From Dallia pectoralis (Eukaryota; Chordata; Actinopteri; Esociformes; Umbridae): a stretch of 64,000 bases of DNA. Each line of letters starts with the position of its first letter. The first letter of the stretch is position 1. Location: NCBI GenBank assembly GCA_029465975.1, contig CM055753.1, positions 1,176,035 to 1,240,034 on the forward strand, in the 5' to 3' direction. Position numbers and translations under genes: made by a program. Positions 26,032 through 36,445 of the stretch are shown piece after piece. The notes under the pieces were generated by a model that saw only the letters and a program-made list of their open reading frames with translations, made no database searches and was not told where the DNA came from.

Positions 26032-26040
26032 TCCCCCACC
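26032..26040 (-). promoter_or_regulatory. Polypurine tract
   Basis: In element sense GGTGGGGGA lies three bases before the 3' LTR, the expected position for second-strand priming. It sets the element's orientation. Confidence 0.7.
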
Positions 26041-26353
26041 AAGGGGCGCGGCTCCTGAAGCGCCCAAAACACAAAAGCAGATATAATCCAAGAGTTGGAC
26101 ATGGGCAGGACGGAGAGACGGGTCTCGGGCAGGACAGAGGCTGACAGACCAGGAGGCCGCCCGGTCTGGTGGATGCCAGTCAGGAGACCGGACAGGCGAC
26201 GACGGATCAGGTGGTCGACCCGGCGGGAGCAGGTCTGGAGGCCGGACAGGTAGAGACAGGTCATGGGTTCTACCCGGCGGGAGCGGGTCAGGAGGTCTAC
26301 CCGGCGGAAGCGGATCTGGAGATCGACCCGGCGGATGTAGGTCAGGAGACAGG

Positions 26354-28894
26354 TCAGGAGGTCGACCCGGCGGACAGGTCAGGAGGTCGACCCGGCGGAA
26401 GCAGATCTGGAGGTCTACCCGGCGGGAGCGTGTCTGGAGGTCTACCCGGCGGGAGCGTGTCAGGAGGTCTACTCGGCGGGAGCAGATCTGGAGGTCGGAC
26501 AGGAGGGTGCAGGTCTAGAGGTCGACCAGGCAGAGACGGGTCAGGAGGCAGTGCCGGGGGAGACGGGTCAGGAGGCAGGGCCGGAGGAGACGGGGTCTGG
26601 AGGCCGTGCCGGAGGACACGGTTCAGGAGGCCGTGCCGGAGGACACGGTTCAGGAGGCCGTGCCGGAGGACACGGTTCAGGAGGCCGTGCCGGAGGACAC
26701 GGTTCAGGAGGCCGTGCCGGAGGACACGGTTCAGGAGGCCGTGCCGGAGGACACGGTTCAGGAGGCCGTGCCGGAGGACACGGTTCAGGTGGCCGGGGAA
26801 CCGGCTTTGGCCCGACAACAGTCCTTGGCCCGGCAACAGTCCTTGGCCCGGGAACTGGCTCGGCCAGGATGACGGCCTCGGGCATTGGACGGGGCTCGAA
26901 GACAGGACGGGGCTCGAAGACAGGACGGGGACAGGACTGGAGTCAGGCAGGGGGACAGGACTGGAGTCAGGCAGGGGGACAGGACTGGAGTCAGGCAGGG
27001 GGACAGGACTGGAGTCAGGCAGGGGGACAGGACTGGAGTCAGGCAGGGGGACAGGAGTGAACTCTGGGTCTGGAGTGAGCTCTGGGTCTGGAGTGAGCTC
27101 TGGGGCTGGAGTGAGCTCTGGGGCTGGCGTGAGCTCTGGGACTGGCGTGAGCTCTGGGACTGGCGTGAGCTCTGGGACTGGCGTGAGCTCTGGAGCCGGG
27201 ACAGCCACGGGGACAGACTCTGGGACGGACACGGGGACAGACTCTGGGACGGACACGGGGACAGACTCTGGGACGGACACGGGCAAGGAGACGGGGACTG
27301 GCAAGGAGACGGGGACTGGCCCGGGCAGGGAGACGGGGACTGGCCCGGGCAGGGAGACGGGGACTGGCCCGGGCAGGGAAACTGGGACTGGGACAGGCAG
27401 GGAAACTGGGACTGGGACAGGCAGGGAAACTGGGACTGGGACAGGCAGGGAAACTGGGACTGGGACAGGCAGGGAAACTGGGACAGGCAGGGAAACTGGG
27501 ACAGGCAGGGAAACTGGGACAGGCAGGGAAACTGGGACAGGCAGGGAAACTGGGACAGGCAGGGAAACTGGGACTGGGACAGGCAGGGAAACTGGGACAG
27601 GCAGGGAAACTGGGACTGGGACAGGCAGGGAAACTGGGACTGGGACAGGCAGGGAAACTGGGACTGGGACAGGCAGGGAAACTGGGACTGGGACAGACAC
27701 GGGGACTGGGACAGACACGGGGACTGGGACAGACACGGGGACTGGGACAGACACGGGGACTGGGACAGACACGGGGACTGGGACAGACACGGGGACTGGG
27801 ACAGACACGGGGACTGGGACAGACACGGGGACTGGGACAGACACGGGGACTGGGACAGACACGGGGACTGGGACAGAGACGGGGACAGGCTCAGAGACGG
27901 GGACGGGGACAGACGTGCACTCCGGGACAGACGTGCACTCCGGGACAGACGTGCACTCCGGGACAGACGTGCACTCCGGGACAGACGTGCACTCCGGGAC
28001 AGACGTGCACTCCGGGACAGACGTGCACTCCGGGACAGACGTGCACTCCGGGCACTCCGGGACAGACGTGCACTCCGGGACAGACGTGCACTCCGGGACA
28101 GACGTGCACTCCGGGACAGACGTGCACTCCGGGACAGACGTGCACTCAGGGACAGACGTGCACTCAGGGACAGACGTGCACTCAGGGACAGACGTGCACT
28201 CAGGGACAGACGTGCACTCAGGGACAGAAACTTGGGCTACCCTTGAGACGGGAACAGGGACGGTCGCAGGAGCAGAGTCAGTGGCAGTCTCCAGGAGCGA
28301 GAGAAGGTGAGGCGCACGGCAGAACAACCGTGGCATTAGGTACCTCAGCGCTGGATGTGGAAGCACTCCTTGGTGAGCTCGCCACGAGAAGAACCTGCTG
28401 AACAGCCCGCTCTCCTCCTCCGGGCCACACCCTGTCTCGTCTATCCAGGCCATATAGTCCCTGAAGACCTCCCGATCCTCCCGCAAAGCCTCCTCTATAC
28501 CCTGAGCGGCGGCCATCTTGGTCGACGGGGCTGCAGCCATCTTGGTCGACGGGGCGGCAGCCATCTTGGTCGACGGGGCGGCAGCCATCTTGGTCGACGG
28601 GGCGGCAGCCATCTTGTGCTGCGGGGCGGCAGCCATCTTGTGCTGCGGGGCGGCAGCCATCTTGTGCTGCGGGGCGGCAGCCATCTTGTGCTGCGGGGCG
28701 GCAGCCATCTTGTGCTGCGGGGCGGCAGCCATCTTGTGCTGCGGGGCGGCAGCCATCTCGTGCTGCGGGGCGGCAGCCATCTCGTGCTGCGGGGCGGCAG
28801 CCCATCTGCGGGCGGCAGCCATCTCGTGCTGCGGGGCGGCAGCCATCTCGTGCTGCGGGGCGGCAGCCATCTCGTGCTGCGGGGCGGCAGCCAT
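26354..28894 (-). CDS. Repeat-protein ORF of the LTR element, main part
   Basis: An open frame of 846 codons ending at 26354. Protein order: MAAAPQHE/MAAAPQHK/MAAAPSTK octapeptides; a non-repetitive block of about 70-80 residues around IEEALREDREVFRDYMAWID and GLFSRFFSWRAHQG; then PECTSV hexads, PVPVSV and LPVPVS repeats, PELTPV, PLPDSSPV, RHGLLNRVL, and a PPD/PGR-rich end. Sub-array periods are 24, 18, 27 and 24 bp, all multiples of three, and one internal shortening removes nine bases. The N-terminal section (28919-29343) is separated by one frame-shifting irregular unit. I do not recognise a family. A Gag-like or structural role is only a guess. Confidence 0.6.
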   Translation of the reverse strand: MAAAPQHEMAAAPQHEMAAAPQHEMAAARRWAAAPQHEMAAAPQHEMAAAPQHKMAAAPQHKMAAAPQHKMAAAPQHKMAAAPQHKMAAAPQHKMAAAPSTKMAAAPSTKMAAAPSTKMAAAPSTKMAAAQGIEEALREDREVFRDYMAWIDETGCGPEEESGLFSRFFSWRAHQGVLPHPALRYLMPRLFCRAPHLLSLLETATDSAPATVPVPVSRVAQVSVPECTSVPECTSVPECTSVPECTSVPECTSVPECTSVPECTSVPECTSVPECTSVPECPECTSVPECTSVPECTSVPECTSVPECTSVPECTSVPECTSVPECTSVPVPVSEPVPVSVPVPVSVPVPVSVPVPVSVPVPVSVPVPVSVPVPVSVPVPVSVPVPVSVPVPVSVPVPVSVPVPVSLPVPVPVSLPVPVPVSLPVPVPVSLPVPVSLPVPVPVSLPVPVSLPVPVSLPVPVSLPVPVSLPVPVSLPVPVPVSLPVPVPVSLPVPVPVSLPVPVPVSLPGPVPVSLPGPVPVSLPGPVPVSLPVPVSLPVSVPESVPVSVPESVPVSVPESVPVAVPAPELTPVPELTPVPELTPVPELTPAPELTPAPELTPDPELTPDPEFTPVPLPDSSPVPLPDSSPVPLPDSSPVPLPDSSPVPLPDSSPVPVLSSSPVLSSSPVQCPRPSSWPSQFPGQGLLPGQGLLSGQSRFPGHLNRVLRHGLLNRVLRHGLLNRVLRHGLLNRVLRHGLLNRVLRHGLLNRVLRHGLLNRVLRHGLQTPSPPALPPDPSPPALPPDPSLPGRPLDLHPPVRPPDLLPPSRPPDTLPPGRPPDTLPPGRPPDLLPPGRPPDLSAGSTS

Positions 28895-28918
28895 CTCGTG
28901 CTGCGGGGCGGCAGGGCT

Positions 28919-29343
28919 GCGGGGGCAGCCATCTCGTGCTGCGGGGCGGCAGCCATCTCGTGCTGCGGGGCGGCAGCCATCTCGTGCTGCGGGGCGGCAG
29001 CCATCTCGTGCTGCGGGGCGGCAGCCATCTCGTGCTGCGGGGCGGCAGCCATCTCGTGCTGCGGGGCGGCAGCCATCTCATGCTGCGGGGCGGCAGCCAT
29101 GGGTGGTGAGGTGGGGGACAGAAACGTGGAGGTTGAGACGGGAATCAGCTGGAGGGTGAAGGGATCCCACCGGAACTCCCCCTCCAGGTACTCCTCATCC
29201 TCGGACTCGTCCTCTGGCTCGGAGTCCTCTGCTTCATAGGGCTCTATGTAGAGCCCGTGCATTAACCCCTCGTCGGGGTTTTCGAGCCGTAGGCTGGCCC
29301 ACGATACTGCACCCTGCTGTGTCCTCTCTTTTGGGTCGGTCAT
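28919..29343 (-). CDS. Repeat-protein ORF, N-terminal section
   Basis: It begins with an ATG that lies inside the primer-binding site, two bases from the LTR. The protein starts MTDPKERTQQGAVSWASLRL and continues into an acidic stretch (EDSEPEDESEDEEYLEGEF). It then enters MAAAPQHE octapeptide repeats. Near 28905-28925 an irregular 38-bp unit (24 plus 14) throws the frame, so the protein would continue only in the frame of 26354-28894. The initiator next to the LTR is normal for a Gag position, but I see no capsid or zinc-knuckle motif. Confidence 0.6.
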
Positions 29344-29344
29344 T
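29335..29344 (-). promoter_or_regulatory. Candidate self-primed primer-binding site
   Basis: In element sense AATGACCGAC starts one base after the 5' LTR. It does not begin TGG as tRNA-primed sites do. It is the exact complement of GTCGGTCATT inside the same LTR (29605-29614). In Tf1 and related elements, the 5' end of the transcript folds back on such a site to prime reverse transcription. Confidence 0.55.
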
Positions 29345-29345
29345 C

Positions 29346-29785
29346 TGTCAGGATTGGGGCTTTCGAGCAGGTTGAGGACACAAACGCAGAGTGCTTTGTA
29401 ATATCAGGGTTTATTTTCTCCCAAAACAGGAACGGGTAGCTTAACACAAAGACAATCCTAACACTTAACATAAACACAGAAGAACAACATAATTAACAAA
29501 ACCTCCCCTTAGTGAGACAGAACATACTAAACACAGAACACCAGAATAATCACGCAATACATAACAGGACCAGCAAACGCAAAACAAGAGAAACATACCT
29601 TAACAATGACCGACACTGAAAGACAGGAACCGACAGAACTAAGTACAGGGACTAACGAGCAACCACAACCCAGGTGCGGACAAAAACACAGGTGAACGAA
29701 CAAGTCCCTAATTTTCCCTCTCTCCGGATGCGGGGGAGGTGTCATCACCACCATGGAGTGCGAGGACAGGGCTCTGTCCCTTACA
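29346..29785 (-). repeat. 5' LTR of the retroelement
   Basis: 440 bp, identical to the other LTR except for one base seen. In sense, GTCGGTCATT (29605-29614) would lie at or near the transcript start if self-priming operates. It is followed at once by AAGGTATGT, which resembles a splice donor. I see no clear TATA box. Confidence 0.92.
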
Positions 29786-29790
29786 CCTAC

Positions 29791-30820
29791 AGACTGCAGA
29801 CCAAACAAAAACCAAGTTACACCAGCTTGAAATGATGTGCTGCACATACGACGAGAGCTACCTACATTAGCAAAAACAGTGTCAGAGGGACCAGCCAGTG
29901 ATGCTCTGTAACCATTGCACACTAGCGTTTTAGATACTTAAAGAATGATCGTGGAGTTGTTTAAGACGTTGGATATCCTATGTACAATAACGTGCAGAAA
30001 AAAAGTTACATTTCATAGAACATCTTCTGGAGTTAAACGAAGTAGCAGTGAGTTAAGATGGTTGGACTTTCAGTGCAACGTAAACCAACGACAGCAAAGC
30101 AGGATAAAGTGCATTAAAAAGTGCTTTAAAGCATTTATAATAACTCTCACCAAAACGGTATGTAATCCCTTCAAGGGCATCAGGGTGACCATTTACAGCT
30201 TCTTGCTTCCTCCTACCTGTGTTAAGTGAACGATAGATAGGTGTGGCAGATTAGGGTTAGAAATTCATCTTGGCATGGATTATTTCTTTTCATTTTTCTT
30301 TTTCACTTTTTGCTAAATACCATCTCTGGTACTGCTGGTACTTATGTTTTTAAAACGGCAGCAACTAGTAAATAAGTTTAAAGCCAATCAAATAGTTTGT
30401 TCCATCATGTGTCACGAGTACCCGTGACAGGGGTCAAATCAGATCATATTCCCTAGTAGGCTGCTCTAAAGACCAGGGTCGCAGTGATTGAAGAAAGCCT
30501 CACCTCAACATGTTAGTTCAGATGTATTAAACAAAGAGAGGCAGAACATCAGAGGGACTATTAAAAGCTCATCAGAGACGCCGATGAAGTGCTTCACAAA
30601 ACAATAAGGCTATTTTAGAATGGCTGTTACGTGTGTGCTTCCTTCCATTGTCAATGATTTAATGTTGGCTAATGGGTTTTTATGAAATCCAGCCCAGAAA
30701 GCACTGCGGCCACCAAGACTGCATATAATAAACCACGCATGGGCTGACAAAACAAAGTACCCTCGCAGTATGTCTCAAGTGACGAAATGTTGATTTGGTG
30801 TGCAGGCCTCCAAAAAAATG
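29791..30820. other. Unassigned sequence
   Basis: No gene recognised. A small hairpin at about 30412-30431 (GTCACG...CGTGAC) resembles LTR termini; see findings. Confidence 0.4.
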
Positions 30821-30821
30821 T

Positions 30822-31189
30822 CTTGAATCACACCCGGCTGTTTAGCCTGTTGGGTTGTATCTAATGTCTAAAATCACACCCGGCTGTTTAGCCTGTTGGG
30901 TTGTATCTAATGTCTAAAATCACACCCGGCTGTTTAGCCTGTTGGGTTGTATCTAATGTCTAAAATCACACCCGGCTGTTTAGCCTGTTGGGTTGTATCT
31001 AATGTCTAAAATCACACCCGGCTGTTTAGCCTGTTGGGTTGTATCTAATGTCTAAAATCACACCCGGCTGCTTAGCCTGTTGGGTTGTATCTAATGTCTA
31101 AAATCACACCCGGCTGTTTAGCCTGTTGGGTTGTATCTAATGTCTAAAATCACACCCGGCTGTTTAGCCTGTTGGGTTGTATCTAATGT
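30822..31189. repeat. 46-bp minisatellite, 8 units
   Basis: Nearly identical units starting TCTAAAATCACACCCGGCTG. One unit has GCTGCTTAG in place of GCTGTTTAG. There are no variable spacers, so it is not a CRISPR array. Confidence 0.95.
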
Positions 31190-31309
31190 CATAGAACAGA
31201 AATCAGCAGGGTTGATTGTTTGGCCGTTCTTTACTAATATGCGTAACCACGTTTTTGTCTTAGTTTTGGGTGAAGATATTATGTGGCAGCGCGTACATTA
31301 ATCTCGGTG

Positions 31310-31588
31310 ATGCATTTAGTCTGGGTGTTAACTGGGCTGACATCACATGGAGATACACAGGCACGCGGCCGTGTGTCATCAGCGCGGCTGCGGAAAAGCA
31401 CAGCGCTCGCTAATAACGCTGCCAAAGTGAAGCATGTCTACATTAAACAGTATAGAGCGCCAAATCGATCCCCTTCCGCGCGGTCTCAGATAGGAGCTAC
31501 GGTCGTACGCGTTAACCGTCCTCAGGCGAACCACAAGGTTAAGCAGAACCGGCGCATCAATCAGGTCCGGGCCCTAGAGGTTAAGTAG
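31310..31588 (+). CDS. Hypothetical small ORF in a CpG-dense block
   Basis: 92 codons from ATG at 31310 to TAG. The frame is also open upstream to 31283. The predicted protein is very basic (many R and K) and starts with a short hydrophobic stretch, MHLVWVLTGL, that might be a weak signal sequence. I recognise no domain. CpG density is high (GCGCGG, ACGCGG, GTACGCG) in otherwise AT-rich DNA. It could be an exon, a CpG-rich promoter whose frame is open by chance, or noise. Confidence 0.2.
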   Translation: MHLVWVLTGLTSHGDTQARGRVSSARLRKSTALANNAAKVKHVYIKQYRAPNRSPSARSQIGATVVRVNRPQANHKVKQNRRINQVRALEVK

Positions 31589-33286
31589 GAAGAAAGGATT
31601 CACGTTGTGCTGAGGAGAGCTTCTGGGACCTGAGGGATACTTCAGCCAAAAAGCAGGTGGCAGGAGGATGGAGCTGAGAGCTCACTTAAATCAGCAGTTG
31701 ACCTCTCAGTATTCCACAGTCGTTGTTGTGTGACCCGTTGTGCGTTGTGGGTCCGTTTGTAAGAAACCTGACATGTAGGTCTGGGCAGATGTCCTTATTG
31801 GCTATTAGTTATGGCCATCATCGACCCAGTCTGTTGTGATTTGCTATTGGTTACACTCATCATTAAAAACCTCGTCTGTTATCTCCTATTGGTTACAGTC
31901 ATCATTCACTCATCATAATTTGTACTCTGTCTAGAGTCATTCCTTTTCAGTGCATTGAGAGTTGAATGAAGTCAGTTACACGAGGTCTCAACACCCATCA
32001 GATTGGGTGTGTGACATTAGTCTCTAGGGTACAAGCATGACATCCATCTGATCTAAATAATGGCACTTGTTGTTGTTGGTTTTGCAGCAGGCTACAGTCA
32101 TAATCCCTTCATTTGTCTCTGGAATATATGCCATTGTTCTGTTTGACAATAGACAATAGACCCTAAAACTCATAAAGGATCTTTTTGTCTGGGTCTGAAT
32201 CCAATGGTTTGAATCAGCAAACGATGTGTCCCAATTGGTTTCAGTAAACTAGTGCACTATAATAGAGAACAGAGGCATAATGATTTCATGTCTCTGGCCT
32301 TTGTTCCCTTATCTTAATGTAAATATCATGCATGTGTACAAATTAAGATTCAAGTAGGATAGTTGAGCTGATATACAGTTGTATACTTTCTTTATACTAG
32401 AACAACATTATGGTAAATAAGTTGTGTTTGGCAGGACGCCATCTTTAAAGATTTCAATGACTGTTACAGGATTTCAGATGTAAGAGCAGGGAAGCTAACG
32501 GTCCTTAAGGGTGGAATAGCAACGACCTCCTGAATGTGGTGGTCCACTGATGTTGTGAAGGGCCTACAGGCACGGACCCCCTGTGTTTCAGATTGGTTTG
32601 GAGTCGAAACCTTTCTTGTTGTACAATGCCCCTGTGAAGCCAGGCTACAGCTGTATGGGGATGTATCACCTGGACTGTAACTCCTGTGCTGTAACTCCTG
32701 GACTGTAACTTCTGGGCTGTACTGGCATTGGTTCTCTCTGAGTCTGACCACAGAAACAGAACACACCACACACACACAGAATGGCTCTAGCCATTACACA
32801 GAAAAAATGTCATACAAAATAAACTACACCGTTCATTTATGTTTTATATACTGCATGTACTATTCTGTGTATGTTTATATATTAAGCATTTCTTTGGGAA
32901 TGGTGTGTTGTTTATAATGTCTGCATGTGAAAGTACATGTATATAGATTCTGTATGTGACATGATAAATAAATGATGTAGCATCCAGCCTCAGTGTGTGT
33001 TAGCAGGAATACTGTTTCCTGTTTCGGTAGCTTGAGGCAGATAGTTAAACATCCCTGAACTAATGGGCCTCATCCTGAATCTGCTGTATCTATTGCAAAA
33101 TCTATTAAATCCATATATATTCCAGTAATTCAGAAAGGCATCCCATTCAAATTGTTATTTTTTACCGATTGACAAGATTTGTTATTATAATGTGTTTGTT
33201 GTTCCTGAACAGACTAGAATTGAACCTAACCCAGGTGACCAGCCGGTTGGGATTGGGTCCCATTTACTTAAATTAATTGGGTAAGT
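31589..33286. other. Unassigned sequence
   Basis: No gene recognised. Two overlapping minus-strand frames at 32464-32777 have no motif. Confidence 0.4.
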
Positions 33287-33786
33287 GTGTCCAAACTGCT
33301 TTTAACTCATTGGTACCATCTAATTTACAACCTAAGCTCTCTAGTTACCATTGCTCTACCCACCCGCAGTCTACACTCTAGTAGGTATATCGCCTTAGTC
33401 AACCCAAAAGCCTGCACAACTTTTGGCTGCCAATCCTTCCAGTTTGCAGCCACCAATGACTGGAACGAATTACATTAAAAACACTAAAACTTGAAACCCT
33501 TATCTCACCTGCTGCCTTTAAATTACTCCTGTCTGAACACCTGTCCGATCTCTGTACCTGTTAACTGTCTTCAACTTTTTTCACTAATGCCATGCCCTTT
33601 TTGCAACGTGGACCTCTCTCATCTGCACTACCGTCATACCTGTTTATATTCTTGAATCACTGTATTTATTGTGTAACTGTATGTTGTCCGGCAATTTTCT
33701 TTTGCCTTGTCTTGGCCAGGTCGGCGTTGCAAATGTGAATTTGTTCTCAATCTGCCTACCTGGTTAAATAAAGGTTAAATTAAAAA
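33287..33786 (+). mobile_element. L2-like LINE, 3' end
   Basis: 33287-33478 encodes the C-terminus of an L2-type ORF2 (THWYHLIYNLSSLV, then SFQFAATNDWNEL). The 3' tail CTGCCTACCTGGTTAAATAA followed by an A-rich end is the typical teleost L2 terminus. The 5' part is truncated, as is usual for LINE insertions. A second copy lies on the other strand at 40166-42060. Confidence 0.8.
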
Positions 33787-35610
33787 AAATATGTAATTGT
33801 ACAATCCCATATTTAATACAATTTCCTAAAACGCATTACTTTTGCCCAGAATCCTTATTTGGGACACACTTAGCTATTTGTGGTTTTACATCCTATTCAG
33901 TATCCCATCTACATGCATACGTATATAATAGAATAAGAATGTGTTACTCTCCCAAACACATAAATATATATCTTTAAACCCTCTACATTTTATTTGGATC
34001 GTCAAAATTACCATCTGTAAATGCTATTTATATATTTCTACTATCAACAAACTTTAAAATATGTAAATAAAGTACATGTTTGTATTTCATAGTTTGGGGT
34101 TAGAAAGAATCTTTGTGTCAAAAGTAGGGAATTGGTTTATGTGAGGGGTAGGTTGGGGTTTATGTTTTATGTGTTGGAGTTAAATAACTGCATATCAGTA
34201 GTTTGTAAAAAGTCTGTCAAGCATTTACTCTCCAAATACAAATTTCACTCACTTTTCTAATGTCAGGCTCAAGGTGATCTAAATACCTAATATAAGGTTA
34301 TCTAAATTAATAAGATATGAATGTATAATAGCTCTCAAAGATTCATCCTCACCTTCCTAATCCTGATTCACAAAAACAGTTAACAGATAGTGGTTGATCT
34401 TAGACGTGATCATGTAGGAAGACAATTTGTTATTTAAATGCAAGTTATCTTTAAAGAGCAATAAAAAAGCAATCTCACCCGCTGCGCTTTTGGAGGTGTT
34501 AGGTTGAATGTGATTCTTATCCACTGTGATGTTTGTATTAACAGTATGTGGGCAAGTTTATCATTCTGTCCACATGTTGCCCAACAGATGTTAGTATAAT
34601 CAAAAGTTATCTTAATAGGGACATCAAAGTCAAGGAACTAGATGATCCAACTAACTGGGAATGAATTAGGGTCAATAGTTAATGTGAGTTGTAACTAACA
34701 TTAGTAATTTACTGAATTTACTCCTAGCTCCTAGTATTGAAACTTGGTTGGCCAGACCCAGAAGATGGTCATGTGTTCAGATGGTGAGAAACCGATTGAT
34801 TTTGTCTCATCTGTGCCTATAATAAATGTTAACCCAGTTTCAACTTGGATAATGAGGACTCATCATTTGTTGCCAGGACCACCCAAGAGTCTCGGTTTTG
34901 TCAACAAATACCACTGCTTCCTAGGTCAAATAAACACGGCTTGAAAAGAGAAACAATTTAATCATTTAGCAGACCTCTTTATTCAGAGCTATTTACAGTT
35001 AGTGCTATCTACTTTACTCCCAAGATTACTGGCTTTTATTTCTGAAATAGATTTTTGAACCTTGTAGGAATTCCCGTGCTCTGCTAGTGAGGGGGACAAC
35101 TCAGTAGTGGAGCTTTAGAAACTTGGTGGGAAGTGTCAATGTATCATCCACAACTGGAGGGAAACTGATTTGTATGACCCTCTAATTGGTAATTACTATT
35201 GTGAAATGTGTCAATCATTCCTGAGCTCTAAAAGCTCCAACGTTTACAGGTTTTTGCGGCTAAATGAAACAACAAAGTTATCAAAAGCAACTTGTAGCGA
35301 GGCTCTATTTCTATGAATGCAATAACCTGACGACAGATAGCAGTTAAACCTTTTCTGGGTTCTTTACTCTTAAATGTTTCAGACACAAAACGAAGGTCAC
35401 GTGCATCAACCTCTAGCTGATATCTAGCCGACAATTTGTGACTTACCGTAATACAGTCTTCATCAAGGACACGTGAACATCTGGATCTAACAGATAATCA
35501 CCAATGTTTTTGGACCACTATAGGATATCGCTCAGTGTAACTCAACAAATGATATTTCCCTTATATTGACATACTGTCTCCCTCAACCTGCAGAAAGGCA
35601 CCAGTCATGT
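33787..35610. other. Unassigned AT-rich sequence
   Basis: No gene or repeat recognised. Confidence 0.4.
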
Positions 35611-35611
35611 T

Positions 35612-36312
35612 GTAAGGTGGGGAACCCTATCAACTAGACACACTTATCACCAGGGGGAACCCTTTCTAGTCATGCCTTTCACCAGGTGGAACCCTTGCAA
35701 CTAGACACACCTTTCACCAGGGGGAACCCTTTCAACTAGACACACCTTTCACCAGGGGGGAACCCTTTCAACTAGTCACACCTTTCACCAGGGGGAACCC
35801 TATCATCTAGACACACTTATCACCAGGGTAACCCTTTTTAGTCACGCCTTTCACCAGGGGGAACCCTTTCAACTAGACACACCTTTCACCAGGGGGAACC
35901 CTTTCAACTAGACACACCTTTCACCACCGGGGAACCCCTTCAACTAGACACACCTTTCACCAGGGGGAACCCTTTTAACTAGACACACCTTTCACCAGGG
36001 GGAACCCTTTCAACTAGTCACACCTTTCACCAGGGGGGAACCCTTTCAACTAGACACACTTATCACCAGGGGGGAACCCTTTCAACTAGACACACTTATC
36101 ACCAGGTGGAACCCTTTCAACTAGACACACTTATCACCAGGTGGAACCCTTTCAACTAGACACACTTATCACCAGGGGGGAACCCTTTCAACTAGACACA
36201 CCTTTCGCCAGGGGGAACCCTTTTAACTAGACACACCTTTCACCAGGGGGAACCCTTTCAACTAGAGACACCTTTCACCAGGGAGAATCCTTTCAACTAG
36301 ACACACTTTTCT
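35612..36312. repeat. About 35-bp minisatellite
   Basis: Roughly 20 copies of a unit of 34-36 bp with CTAGACACACCTTTCACCAG and GGGGGAACCC. CTTTCACC and CTTATCACC variants are interleaved, and G-run length varies. Confidence 0.93.
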
Positions 36313-36445
36313 CAATTCAGAAACCATTTCCTGTAAACACTGTCAAGTGTTCCTCCTTTTCTCTGATTACAGCACTGCATTGTCTAGTTTGCTATTTCAA
36401 CCTATTCTTTAAAAAATTATTATAGGTAAATTGGTGTGTGTGATT

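Larger units (their letters stand above)
25589..29785 (-). mobile_element. Young non-autonomous LTR retrotransposon with repeat-rich ORF
   Basis: Two 440-bp direct repeats bound the element. Both run TGTCAGG...CTTACA on the plus strand and are flanked by the 5-bp duplication CCTAC at 25584-25588 and 29786-29790. The LTRs differ at one position that I can see (25920 versus 29677). A polypurine tract beside the left LTR and the position of the reading frame show that the element runs on the minus strand. The interior is about 3.3 kb. It carries a long repeat-rich frame, and I find no protease, reverse transcriptase, RNase H or integrase motif. It would therefore need enzymes in trans. The candidate self-primer described separately suggests the Tf1/sushi branch of Ty3/gypsy. 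Confidence 0.88.

Noticed and set aside
26169..28310. 713-codon plus-strand frame rich in TGTGRE and TDVHSG
   Set aside because: It is antisense to the LTR element. Its openness follows from repeat periods that are multiples of three, and polypurine tract, ATG position and unique domain all favour the minus strand.
30822..31189. CRISPR-like regular repeat
   Set aside because: Units are contiguous and identical with no variable spacers, and the context is a vertebrate genome; it is a minisatellite.
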